Assembly (NCBI GenBank): GCA_029204225.1
Contig: CM055092.1
Span: 71,117,472 to 71,181,471 of the forward strand
DNA length: 64,000 nt
Direction: 5' to 3'
DNA from: Diphasiastrum complanatum
Taxonomy: Eukaryota > Streptophyta > Lycopodiopsida > Lycopodiales > Lycopodiaceae
Shown here: positions 1-13,500 of the stretch, piece after piece
Layout: every line of letters begins with the position of its first letter
Position numbering within the stretch: the stretch's first letter is position 1
Notes under the pieces: generated by a model
What the model saw: the letters and a program-made list of their open reading frames with translations, nothing else
Databases searched by the model: none
What the model was told of the DNA's origin: nothing
Program-made: the position numbers and the translations under genes

Positions 1-1429
1 GCAGATTTTTTCAAAGAGATCTCCAGAATATTATTTCTTAATTTTATCCATCTGATTCCAATCATTATCTATGTAGTATGAACGCGTAATGGCATCTTTC
101 AAACGGACCGTTCGAAACGGATTTTAAAATTAGAGCAGAAAAAAAAGCCCTCCTAATGTGTGTTTGTGAAAGTTTGGCATATAAAACTTTAATTAGAACT
201 TAGTAGGGAATAGTAGAATTATGAATACCTTGTGCATGTGCATTGTATGATGTATCTCAATGTTTCATTGATTCCTTAGTCATTCAAGTGTGTCGATTAC
301 CAATTGTTTATATTATCATTGTATAGAGCTATAATCATTGTGTAGACGCTTAAACAACACTTGGTTTTCCTTTAACAAAAGGCTAGGAATAAAACCAAGC
401 CAAAAAAAAAAAAAAACCCTGAAATCATTTTGTCGTTTCTTTCCTGACAGAGCCGATTCTTTTCCGTTTCAAACACGTTGCGAAAAGGCTTTTCGTGAAG
501 GTCCACGAAACATTGCAATACTGGATAACTTACCATAGTTCTTAATTTTGGTGACATTGGGTGCCAAAATGAGTCCATGTTCTTCCCCATGTTTTGGCAC
601 CATAAAAATTGTGTTCCTGTTTTCCAAGTTGTGACTCAAAAGCAACTAACATATGGCTCCAGTCTCTAAAAATGCTGGTGCCAAGGTCAGGAATGGTAAT
701 CAGATCTTTCAGTGGATTAACATTAAATTAACAGTTGTTCAATTTGGTATAACATCAGAAATAGCTCAGACTCAGAAGAACCCTATGAATTGTATTTTTC
801 ATAATTCATTTTCTCTTTTTGCATCTAGGGAAGATGGCTCAGAAAGTACCCAAATTTGCACTACAGGCTGAATAAGGCGGCATAGGTTGCTTGCTACTAG
901 CAAAATTAAACTCCTGGTAAAAAATCTCCAATCTTATTTTAAAACTTATCCAGGTAATGTATGTATGCCTAAAAACTGAACATGCAATACTTCCCTGCCT
1001 GCCATTCCAGGTGATACAATATTCGAATTAAGGTTAAGACTCGTGGAAAGGTAAACGAAGTGCAGAGAGAAAAAGGAAGGCTGTGGATCAACAAGTAACG
1101 GAGCATTCGGGATAAAATAGCATCTTAAGTTATTGGCCAGTCTTGAGTGTCATGGCCTGAAACTCCTCCATAAAGGGCTTAAGAACATCAACTCAAAGAA
1201 ATAATTTTATGGATATTCTCAATAACGGAATGGCTTATTTAGGTGATGTTCTTTCTTGAAAGTCCTGGGGTTGCTGCTGAGAGTGAATGGCTATTTCTGG
1301 AAAGGAATCTATTTAATTCCATAAGCCTTGCTCTCAGAGTTGTGAAACGTTTTATTTTCAAAAAGTTTATTGCTTATGAAGGAAATATTTTCTTTCTTCA
1401 TAGAGACCATTTTCTCTCTTGATTGCCAG
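1..1429. other. Upstream sequence or intron, no gene recognised
   Basis: AT-rich non-coding sequence with only short open frames and no recognisable domain. By position it is probably intron of the UAH gene whose first detectable exon starts at 1430; the roughly 100 N-terminal residues expected for the family were not found here and probably lie further left. I searched by eye for the conserved N-terminal block and did not see it. Confidence 0.5.
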
Positions 1430-1504
1430 GTACATTTGCAATCTCATGAAATCTGCGGGACTTTCAGTTCGAGAAGATGCCATTGGCAACATATTTGGGC
1501 GGTG
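1430..1504 (+). CDS. UAH: UAH exon (first recognised)
   Basis: Acceptor gattgccag precedes 1430 and donor gtaaaa follows 1504. The exon reads NLMKSAGLSVREDAIGN then IFGRW, the substrate-domain stretch before the first metal ligand. The final TG joins the G at 2048 to make Trp. Confidence 0.9.
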
Positions 1505-4500
1505 GTAAAATATTCTCAATTCTCATTGGAGCAGTATTGTTTTAATGCTTTGGAAGCGTTGTACATACAGTGAGAAGCCCATTGCTGCATTAGCACTCAG
1601 TGAACTTTTTTCCACATTAGACCAATAGCAACATGAAACCCTTAGTATGTGTTTTGTTCTTTGATATCATGATTCTGGATTTGAAAATGTTGAAACTTGC
1701 TCTGTTAACTTTATTGGAAATAGATTGGATGGGTGGATTTAGAGCTTAGAAATCTGATTCACCACTATCTCTAGTGGTGAATGTTTCTTTTCTGCGTAAA
1801 ACAGCTGGCTTATTGGACTGATAGATGTCAGAAGGCATTAAGCTGAGGTGCTCAGCAAGCAACCAAAAAAGTGGATTGCTCCTTAAAATGAAAACTAGTA
1901 TTTACTTTAAAGATTAGAAATGTGTATGTTATGATACTAAGTAATTTGGTTGGGTGTACTCTTTTTAACAAGTTTTGCTTACCTTGTATCAGTCCCATTT
2001 TACCATAATTAACTTATTTCTCAACTCCTTCCCCTTTGAACTTGCAGGGATGGGAGTGAAAACAGCAGGGAAGCTATAGCATCTGGATCTCATATCGATG
2101 CAATCCCTTATGCAGGAAAATATGATGGAGTTGTCGGTGTGCTGGGTGCTATCGAGGCAATCAGGGTATTGAGAAGGTTGGTGGTCGCATTCTTTAGCTG
2201 TCATGGTTTTTTTGCAGGTGAATTTCATTTGACATTGACTTGTATTGCATAATCTTTTGATTGGGGAAGGATAATACTTGTATTCTTGGAAATACAAAAG
2301 AAAACTGTTGCATATAGGTCATGACATTTGTGTCCTATTGAATTTTTGCAGTTCAGGATTCAAACCGCGAAGGTCTTTGGAGGTGATTATGTTTACATCT
2401 GAAGAGCCCACACGCTTTGGATTGGGTTGCCTTGGAAGGTTTTTAGCTCTTCTTTTTAACGATTACCAAGCAATATGAGTGGTCTGCTTCTTCTGATCCT
2501 AATTAACCTGAACTATAACATCCTAAACCGAAAAGGTTTGACAAGAGGTTTGAAAATTCTTACTGCATACCTTATCTAGATTTTGAATAGAATTTTTGTG
2601 AACACTAAGTAATTGCTGAAGGTGATTGCATATTGTAGCTTTTTTCTAATGTGTTTCGCTGTGGTTGTGGTATATACCTTGTTCCAGAGTCCAGAAGGTG
2701 CAGAGTTATTTCCTTGACCTATGTCTCGATGATTTTTGATGTTCCTTTTGGCATTGGGTTGACATGTCTTAAAACTTCAACGCTTTGGATCTGCGCTTTT
2801 TCTTAATGAAAAATGAAGAAGTTACTATCAAAACAATTTGCTCTTATCAAAGCATGTGCTGATTTGAATTGCAGAATTAACGATCTTGAGTTTGAACTCA
2901 AGAATTTAGATTGCATATCATGCTTCTTTGGTCTCGTTTCATGAGATTTTTTATGCTCAAGTATCCCTTAGATAACTAGACATGTGTCATTCTTTCGACA
3001 GTCGAGCGTTGGCAGGCCAAGCTGGATTTGTAGATGTCTTAAAGAAAGCAATTGATATTCACAATATATCATTTGCTGAAGCTGCAAAGACTGCAGGATA
3101 TTTTGAAGTTCATGAAAAGCTAGAAAAAGTTGCTCTTTTGAAGGGGGCATACTCTGCTTTTATTGAACTGCATATTGAGCAAGGTCCAACTCTGGAAAAA
3201 GAAGGCAAGGATGGATGATCCTGTTAATGCTGTCAATATTATTTTATCTGGTGCTTATTAGCCGACCCACTGTCCACTGACTGTAATGTTACAAGTTTGC
3301 TTAGGCTTTCACTCAGCTTTGGGACAGTGGTTGCCAAATGTAGAGAAAGAGAGCTAGATGCATGTTCAATTGGGAAATGGGCTGCTTTCCATCATGCTTA
3401 TCCCTTTTGTTATGCTTAAAGTCATGCCTGTTGAATCAACGTCAGCTATTTGTTGGTATAAATTTTTTAATTTTGCAGGCATACCAGTTGGAATAGTGAC
3501 TGCAATTGCTGCACCGGCAAGCTTGAAGGTCGAGTACAAAGGCAATGGGGGCCATGCAGGAGCAGTGTTAATGCCATTCAGGTGTGGATAACTATGGAAG
3601 TAGTGTAAAATTTGCAGGTTATACCGTGAAATTTTAGTTTAAAGGTCTCTTGCTCATGTTGCATGCTTTCACAGTGTGGCGTATTCTGATATTTTTGCAT
3701 TTTCTAGGAAACGTGCTAGAATTGTTCTGTTAAATGTGTGCAAACCTCAAGATTTTTTTCTCTGATTCAACTCAAGAAAAGACAAGGGTGGATGAATTTA
3801 GGAGTCATAATAGATCTGTGTTTTTTTGTTTGTTTTTTTGAGAATGATGTCTCAGGTTATTGTTTAGTTTAATGGAAACATGTTTATTTGCTTTATGTTA
3901 GATTGTTTTCAAGTCATTTTATGCACATAAAACAATGTGCACCACCACTCATTAATAATTTATGACCAATAAATTGTCATTTAGTTAGGCTTAGTTTTGC
4001 AATTGTTTCTTCTTCTCTTATTGTAAGAATTTTAGAACTTTCTTGAGTGCTGTGGTGTAACGTTTTTGTGCCTCAAATCACGATGATTATAATTTTTGAT
4101 TACCTTTCAGCCACAACTGTTGATCACATGTATGTGAGGCTCATGCTTGTTGAAATAAATGCCTATTTGGCTCCTTAAGGCTTGTATACTTGTAACTTGT
4201 AAGTTGTGCATAAGACATGGGGGTAAAACATTTATGTACATAGTACACCCCACTTGTGCTAACTATTTTGTATCGTCCTGGTCGTGCTAACACTGCTGCT
4301 GACGCATTGTCTAGACTTCCTGCTTTATTGAATACCCTTGTTGCCACGATCCCTTCCTGGTTTGATGATCTTCCATCTGCTTAACTTACATGTTCTGATT
4401 TTCGTGATGTTTATAGTTCTGCTCCACCTATGTCGTCTTCACCTCATCAGCTTATTCCATTGTTGACCACCGTCTTTATCATTATGGTTCTCTTTGTATT

Positions 4501-7500
4501 CCTAGTTCTTTGGGTATCCGTTCTCAGTTGTTGTCGGATGCTCATTCGTCCCCAGTTGGGGGTCATTTTGGTTTTCAGAAGTCTTATGCTCGTCTTAAGG
4601 ATCATTTCTATTGGCCATCCCTTAGGAAAGAGCTTGTTGTACTTATTCGTACCTGTCCTTTCTGCTTACGTAATAAGTACTCCCGTGCTAAGTCCGCTGG
4701 TTTGCTTCAGAGTTGGCCTATTCCTCACCGCCAGTGGACTGATATTTCTATGGACTTCATCATTGGCCTTCCCCGCACCCGTCGTGGTCACGATTCATGT
4801 ATGGTGGTAGTTGACAGGTTCTCGAAACAGGCACATTTCATACCCGTCCGCAGTACTATCACAGCAGAGCAGTGTGCACGCTTGTTCCTTTCAGAAATAT
4901 TTCGCCTACATGGGTTTCCTCGTACTATCCTTTCTGATCGGGATAGTAAGTTTACATCATTGTTCTAGACAGAGCTTATGCGTATATTGGATGTACAGCT
5001 TTTTATGGGGTCTGCTTATCATTCTACTTCTGATGGGCAGTCTGAGGTCCTTAACAGGATCCTTGAGGATTATTTGCGCCATTTTGTTACTCCTTCAGGG
5101 AAGGATTGGGATCAGCACTTATGTTTGGCAGAGTATAGCTATAACAACTCTGTTAGTACCAGCACCGGCGTTGCACCATTTTTATTATCTCATGGTTATG
5201 GACCTCTTTTACCTGGTATTCCTCTTCCTCCCGAGGATACACCTGTGACACTGTCTTCATTTCTATCAGGTGCTCGCGAGCTTATTCTCCAGGCCAGTTC
5301 CCATTTGCAGCAGGTCCAGCAGCGTTATCAGGCTTCAGTTGATCGTCATCGACGTCATGTTGAGTTTCATGTTGGTGATATGGTATATCTACGCCTACGG
5401 TTTGCACGTCATCATTTTATTCAGGGCCATGCTTCTACTGAGAAGATTGCACCACGTTATTATGAGCCTTATTGTATATTGGAGGTTCTTAGTCCAGTTA
5501 CATATCGTCTTCAGCTTCCTGCTTCCCACGTGCCTGTGATATATTCCATGTCAGTTTATTACGCGCTGCTATTGAGGATGATGCTCCTCGTGATGCTGAG
5601 TTTCCTACTGCACCGGATCTCTTTCCTTTATTACCTGCTGCTATCCTTCAGGTGCGTTTGCATCATAGTCGATGCCGCCGACAGATTCAGTTCCTAGTCC
5701 AGTGGGATGGTCGTTCTGTTGAGGAGGCCACATGGGAGCCTATTGATGTCTTTTATCATACACCGTCACTTGCGGATCAGGCTCGTGCTCTTGCCGCACT
5801 TGTTGATTCCTCTACATCAGCTGTTGCTCCAGTTGTTACTACACCAGATGCTGTTCCAGTTGATCCTCCAGGGCTTGCTGTTACTTGATCCAGTCCTTTA
5901 TGGCAGTTGGGTCTTATTTTTGTGTCGGGGAGAGTTATGGACTCGACTCATTACATTCGCCATGTCCATTTACATTTACTTTACTTTATGCATAAGCAGG
6001 CTTTGGGCCCTTTTTTATTCATTATTTGACATTTAGACTATATGGTTGGCCTTGGGCCCTATTATTGACATTTAGACCATATTATTGGCCTTGGGCCCTA
6101 TGATTCACTATATTGGTTATTTGGTCATATTACTGAGAGTGGGGGCCTTCTTGGAGGGCGCACTATTTTCCCTCTCAGTTTGGCCCTAGCCACTGGAAGC
6201 TTCCTTTTAGGGCTTCCTCTTGGCTATAAGTAGGGATTCTGTGTCATTTGTTACTTGGCTTATGATATGATCTCCTTCTTTAGTCCCTTTAAGCTTTCTC
6301 TCTCCTGCTTTCTAGGGTTAAGTCTTGCTTATGTGATGCTTTCATAGACTAAATCTAGATCAGCCGTGGCTACGTTCATAACTGGGGCGAGGCAATGCAC
6401 ACAGCAGTGTTTCTGTTGAATAGAAGTCCAACAAAAGCTGTGGAAGGCAAGACTCCAGAAGAGGCATTTAGCGGCATTAAGCCCAAGGTAGGCGCTTTGC
6501 GAGTGTTTGATTGTACACGGACAAAAATTGTATTTAACTTTAGCTGACGAAATAGAATAGCGTCAACATATGCGCTATCATCAATACGAGCAACTTATCT
6601 TTGTACTTACGAGTGAGTTGAATATACAGTTTGAGGAGAGCAATTCTGTGGTCTTGTTGCCCTTGACGTTGTGCTGTGGTGACTAGCAAGAAAAGGATCA
6701 TAAGTCGAGATGTGATCTTTGAAGAAGATCAAACGCCTCCTATAGAGGAACTTGAGATGGAGGATGGTAAAAGTGAATTTGTGCCAATACTTGATGACCC
6801 ACATCCATATATTGGGGAGCCTCAGGATGATCATATGAGTGATCAAGAGGAAGAATCCGAGGAGGCTAGGAAGCGGAAGGAAAGGGGCAAATCCGTTGAG
6901 TGCTATTCACCGTCTTCATCACCAACTGCAAGGAAGAAGTTTCCCAAGTGGTATTGGCAAACTGTGCAGGATGGTTTGAAATTGGATGAGGGAGAGAGCA
7001 GCAATCCAGGGGCTAGGAGGTCTCAAAGGCAAGCCTAGCAGCATGAACACCAGGAGACAAACTATGCACTTATGACTACTATTTTGGATTCACAAGATCC
7101 ACATACATTCGTTGAGGCAGCAGATGAGAAGGTATGGCAACATGCTATGCAAGAGGAGTACGACTCCATTCTCAAGAATGATACATGGGATTTGGTGAAG
7201 TTACCAAAAGGGAAGCGTCCTATTGGCTGTAAGTGGGTCTACAGGACCAAATACAAATCTGATGGGAGCATCGAAAAGCATAAGGCAAGGCTGGTTGCTA
7301 AAGGCTATGCACAGAAGGAGGGCTTGGACTATGATGAGACGTTTGCACCGGTAGCTAAGATGACGTCTATCAGGTTGGTTTTAGCATTGGCTGCATTTTT
7401 TGGTTGGGAGGTCCATCAAATGGACGTGACGAGTGCTTTTCTTAATGGACAGTTGGCTGAAGAAGTCTACATGGAACAGCCACAAGGTTTTGAGGCTAAG

Positions 7501-10500
7501 GGCAAGGAAAGTATGGTATGCAGACTTAAGAAGGCCTTATATGGTTTGAAGCAGGCACCTAGGGCCTGGTATAGTCGTATTGACGACTATTTTGCCAAGG
7601 AGCAATTCATAAAGAGTCAGTCGGATTGCAACCTGTTCGTGAAGGAGGAAGATGGGAACATTGTTTTGATAGTTCTCTATGTGGATGACTTGGTCATCAC
7701 GGGTAACAATGGGCAGCTTATTGAAAAGGTGAAGGCTCATTTATTAAATGAGTTCGAGATGAAGGATTTGGGCTTAATCCACTATTGTCTTGGTTTGGAG
7801 GTTTGGAAAAAGGAAAACTGTGTGTTTATTTCCCAAGCCAATTATGCATGTGAAGTTTTGAACAGGTTCAACATGCAGGATTGCAAACCCGTTTTCACGC
7901 CCATTGATACCAGCAGTAAGCCATCCAGAGATGATGGCACTCCTTTTGTGGACGAGACTCTTTATAGGCAGCTTGTGGGTAGCCTGATTTATCTCACCAC
8001 TACGAGACCAGACATTTCCTATGCGGTTGGTGTAGCAAGCCAGTTCATGAGTTCTCCAACTGAAGTACATTGGAAAGCAGCCAAGAGGGTTTTGAGGTAT
8101 GTCAAAGGGACAACCTGCTATGGGATTGAGTACACAGATGACGGAAAGCTTCAGCTTGGAGGCTTTACTGATTCGGATTGGGCAGGTGATAGGGATGATC
8201 GAAAGTCGACCACAGGTTACACTTTTAATCTTGGTTCAGGGGCCATTTCTTGGTGTAGCAAGAAACAGCCCACAGTTACCTTATCATCGACAGAGCCTGA
8301 GTACAGGGCAGCGGCAAAAGCTACCTGCGAGGCAATATGGCTCAGGAGACTTCTTGGGGAGGTGCAGATTCCACAGGATGGTCCTACTATTCTTCAGTGT
8401 GACAGCCAGAGTTGCATCCAGCTTGCCAAAAATCCTGTGTACCTTGCTCGTACGAAGCATATTGAGGTGGATCAACACTTCTTACGAGAGAAGATACAAA
8501 GCGGAGAAATTCAGCTCGAGTATTGTGATACCAACGAACAAGCAGCAAATATCTTTACTAAGGCACTTAGTAGAGAAAAATTTGAAAAGTTTCGTAGCAT
8601 GCTAGGTGTTGGTATGAACAAAATAGCCATTGAGGGGGGGTGCTGAAATAAATGCCTATTTTGCCCCTTAAGGCTTGTATACTTGTAACTTGTAAGTTGT
8701 GCATAAGACATGGGAGTAAAACATTTACGTACATAGTACACCCCACTTGTGCTAATTAGGCAAGTAAATCAAGTAGGTTAAGGACCCATGTGGGTTCTAG
8801 AGCTAGAATTAGCAAGACACCACCTCTATACGTAACATGCTATATGTAGCCCAAACTTTGGAGGGGTTTCCATGCCCTACTACACTTTGAATATTCATTC
8901 ATGTTGTGTGAGCTTTGAAGTCCTCTCTCTCTTGCTTTTGTGTTCTACTCCATAGCTGGTTTTCTGAAGCTTTCATAGTGTGCTTACTATGCTGTTATGA
9001 TACTCCATAGCTAGGCCTTGGAATTTGACAATGCTATCATCATTTCTTGTGCTGACACATTGCAATGATCCCTATATAAAAAAAGCAACAAATTCCAACG
9101 TATTCTTTTTTAAATAGTAGTGAGTGCATGATTATTACTCTCCACTCAACCATATATACATTTAAGCTGGATTTAATCATATGCGAGTTGTCCTAGTCAC
9201 ATGCATAACCAATTTTGGCTCATGTGTGGACATACATGGCTACTTTAGACAAATTTGTGACTTCATTGGATGCGTTCGTCAATGTGCACACACGTGCATG
9301 GCTGCTTGCATCACCCTTGAGCAGTTAGCATCCTCATGAGAGAATAGTCTGGATATACACTCGTGCAAGAAGAATCCTGACCATGAACCAAGCTATTATA
9401 GATATTAGAAATAAATCAACATATGTATGTAGGAAATTCGACATCACAGGCAAGGATCCACGGTACTTGACCTTCATTAAAAATTTTAAAACCAAGAGAC
9501 AAGAGAAAGGAGAGATGCAATAGAACATTACAGGCATGCCACTAGCAAAGTATGAAATATGGATCTAAGAGAGGAATGGAATTCTGTTGGTGTAATTTCC
9601 AAGGTAGATGGCAAGATGTAGATAGGTTTTCCCAAAATCATGCAATCACAATGCTGAAGACAAGACCTTAACCAAAGAAGTTCAGAAATCTCAACATATG
9701 AGGGCAAGAGAGAACAAACAACTTTATTACACTTACTACCATTACCATTTGTACTTGTTCTTTAGGCATGAGATAATAAGGAATAATGGACTAGCGTCTC
9801 TCCTCTCTAGTGCCTCCTTCTCCAAGCCTACTTATGCATGAAAGGCGTGTCTGCTTTCCTTCATGGCCTTGGGGTCAAATAGAAGAGTTGGAGAGTTATG
9901 GACTCGGCTCATTACATTCGCCATGTCCATTTACATTTACTTTACTTTATGTATAAGCAGGCCTTGGGCCCTTCTTTATTCATTATTGACACTTAGACTA
10001 CATGGCTGGCCTTGGGCCCTATTTGGTCACATTTTTAGGACTTGGTCATATTGATTTGGAGTAGGGGTCTCCTATTGGGGGGGCGCACTATTTTCCCTCC
10101 AAATCTTCTGCCTCCCTCTAGTTTTGAATTCCTACTCTAGGGTTCATTGGTAGGGTATATATAGGGCAACATTGTAGTCTTTTATTCAGTTGATGATATT
10201 GATCTCTCTCTTTCATGCTTTCTAGGGTTAAGTCTTGCTTATGTGATGCTTTCATAGCTTAGCTTTAGATCAATTGTGGCTTCATTTGTAACTTGGTATC
10301 AGAGCACTTTCTTGAGCATCATCAACAAGCATATTTCTCTCACCTGAGGGCGCCCATTTTCAGCTTGGATCTTCACCATGAGGGCACTACTCCAGATGAT
10401 TCCGATATCTACATTCGTATTTCTGATGAGCCTGACCTATCTCCTGAGCCTTCGACTGATTTACTTCCTGCTACTTGCCATGCTCAGCTTGCTTATGCTA

Positions 10501-13500
10501 GTTGGACAAGGCGTCCTGGTCCTCGCTCCATTCATCTACCTGTGCCCATTACTGGTCGTGAAAGTACTACTTACACTATTTGTCATTTCCCTCTTTTCTT
10601 CTTTAGTGGGCTTTGTCATGTCTTTTCATTGGTGTACCTGTTGTGATGACTTATGTCCTCTCCTTCAGTTCGTCCACGTGATTAGCATCTTGTCTCGCAT
10701 TTCTTATTTTCCTCAGTATGATACATTCACCTATCCCGAGTGAGACTCTTTAGGAGAATCTATCCGATCAGTTTCGTCGCATGGATGATACCATTTCTAG
10801 CCTCGCTCTTCGCCTAGACACTGTTATGACCGGCTTTGCCACTATGCAGTCACATATTCATTCTTTACAGCCCCATGGTCCTGGTAAAGCTCCTGTTCAT
10901 CCTCCATTTGGGAATCCCCCTCCATTTTTATTTCCATCTTCTTCTGCTAGTCAGCCTGGTGGTGTGGGCAGTTCCTTCCACCTAACCTACCTCCTGGTTT
11001 CTTTCCACGTCACATAGTTCCTGAGCCACACTTTGCTCGAGATTATCGTGATAGGGTACAACTTGCTACCTAATCCGGTTCCTCTAACGGGAACTTATTA
11101 GAGAATCGGTTTGCCAAGTTTGACACATATTTTCAGGTTTACCCTAAGACTGATCCTCAGAGGATCCAGTTGGCTGCTTTACACTTAGATGGACGCGCTG
11201 CCACGTGGTGGCGGGTCTATCGAGTCTATCGAGCTGATCCTGATCGGGAAGGGCTCCATATCTGGCCTACCTTTCGCCGTGACCTCCGTCATGCTATGAT
11301 TGATCCTAAGTGGCTCAACCGCCAGCGTGATACATTCCGTAGTCTCACTCAGACCGGTGATCTTGCTTCCTATATAGATCAGTTTATGGAGCTTTCTTAT
11401 CTTTTCACAGATCTACAGCCCACTGAGCTTATTTCTCGTTACATTGCTGGGCTTTGTGGTGCCTTACATTATGATGTTTCTTCCTTCCGTCCTCACACTT
11501 GTTGAGGCGATGTCTCTTGCCAGTATTTACAGCATAAGTACTCTGACATCTTTCCTTCCCGCTTCTCCCGACCTCGTCCTTCTGCTTCATCTTTTCCTGC
11601 TAATTCCACCTCTACGCCTTCCAGTTCTGTTCCGGCCTCTTCCATTGTCCCTTCGTCTACTCGTCCTCCGACCCCTCGTCCTGCTTTTGTCCGACGTTAC
11701 ACGTCTGCAGAGTTCGCTGACCTTCAGCAGAAGCGTCTTTGCTTTCGTTGTAAGAGTCCTGACCATCTTGCTCGTGATTGCCGCCAGCCCTGCCTATTAC
11801 TATTGTTGTTGTTTGCCATGAGGGCACTACTCCAGATGATTCCGATATCTACATTCGTATTTCTGACGAGCCTGACCTATCTCTCTACGTGTGTGCATTA
11901 CTGGTCGTGAGTATATTGCTTTGGTTGATACCGGCAGCACTCATTCTTTTATCAGCAGTTATATCGGTGTTCCTGCTCCACAGCCTCTCACAGTTGAGGT
12001 TGCCAGTTCACACTCTTTTTCTAGTTCTCAGATATTTCAGGAATTGGCATATTGCATTGGAGATTTTTCTGGATAGGCAGATCTTTACATTATTCCTATG
12101 AAGCGTTATGATCTTATCCTTGCTGTTGATTGGTTTGCATCTGTTGGGGCCGTTACACTGGACTTGACATAGTAGACATTGACATTTGTACATGGTGCAG
12201 TTACACACTCACTTGTTGGCATTGATTCTCAGGGAAACTTCCAGCTGATCAGTGAGAAGCAGTTTATTCGCAGCCTGTTGAAGGCTCATTGTGCAGCCTT
12301 ATTATGTGTTCAGCGCGCAGTAGCAGTTCCTCCAGTTTCTACTCCAGTAGCTATTCCTCAGGTGATCTCTGACTTATTACATCAGTATGCTTTTGTCTTT
12401 TTTGAACCTACGACGCTACCACCATTACGTGACGTGAACCACCATAGTTGCGTCTTGGTTCTGCTCCTCCTTCCCGTCCCCCTTATCGTATGTCTAGATC
12501 TGAGCGTGATGAGGTTGAGCTCCAGATTACTGCCTTGTTAGATCAGGGTCTCATTGTTCCTAGTCACAGCCCTTTTGGTGCCCTTGTTCTCCTTGCTGGT
12601 AAGAAAGATTGTACCAAACGTCTTTGTATTGATTGCCGTGCTTTAAATAAGTTGACTATTCGTAATCAATACCCTATCCCGCACATGGATGACCTCTTTG
12701 ACCAGCTTGGTACCTCTAAGCTCTTTTCTAAGATAGATCTTCGCTATGGATATCACCAAATTAGGATGCACCCTTTTGACGAACATAAGACTGCTTTTCG
12801 TACTCACCTTCGTTTATATGAATTTCGTGTGCTTCCTTCTGGTGTTACTAATGGTCTTGCTACGTTCCAGGATGTGATGAATAACATCATGCGTCCGCTT
12901 CTTGGTCCTTGTGTCTTGGTTTATTTTGATGATATTCTTATTTTTAGCCAGAGTTTCTTGCTGAGCATGTTTCCCACCTTTCCTCTGTTTTTCAGTTACT
13001 TGTACATCACCAGATATTTGCTAAGTTGTCTAAATGTTCTTTAGCTGTTGCTGTGATTGAGTTTCTTGGTTTTCTTGTTTGTGATGGGCACATTCGTCTG
13101 GACCATTGTTGGGCGGTTCTCACATATTTATGATACCCGCCGGTTCAAGGTATTGCCTTTTTTTTTGAAACCGAGAACCGCCGATTCAGGGTATTGGGTT
13201 ACATCTAAAATATTTACACCCGGCGGTTCTCAATAATATCTTATAAGATAAATCTTGGCGGTTCTCAATCTGCCGGTTATTACTCTATTAAGGACCGCCA
13301 GTTCCTATATCAGGTTCTCAATACATACTATTTTTTTAAAATTTTTTATAAAAAACCATTTCAAAATTTATCGTTGCATACTATGTTAAAATTCCCTCAC
13401 ATTATTTATCAAAAAACAAGTGGAAGCCATGTAAAAAAATGCTCGTTGATGGTGCGATGCTTGTGCTCATCTGAAAATCAATGATGAGTCAAGGCTGCGA

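Larger units (their letters stand above)
4261..6383 (+). mobile_element. 5'-truncated Ty3-gypsy chromovirus with 3' LTR
   Basis: Begins in the RNase H-integrase linker, continues through integrase and a C-terminal chromodomain to about 5888, then a 451-bp LTR (5933-6383). Same family as the fuller copy at 9894-16772. Its right border falls inside the copia integrase codons for WGEAMH, so it inserted into the copia element before the deletion. Confidence 0.85.
4148..9030 (+). mobile_element. Ty1-copia element, internally deleted and carrying a gypsy fragment
   Basis: The left end at 4148 (TGTTGAAATAAATG) matches the 3' LTR start at 8641 (TGCTGAAATAAATG). The 3' LTR ends TTTGACA at 9030. ATGCT flanks both sides (4143-4147 and 9031-9035), a 5-bp target duplication. 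Only about 113 bp of the 5' LTR remains; the rest of the LTR, gag, protease and early integrase are gone and a truncated gypsy (about 4261-6383) sits there. Copia sequence resumes at 6384 inside integrase. One deletion removing both the copia 5' half and the gypsy 5' half explains this. Confidence 0.88.

Noticed and set aside
8511-8741. Minus-strand frame shared with 4141-4347
   Set aside because: Both are translations of the copia LTR start, not a gene family.
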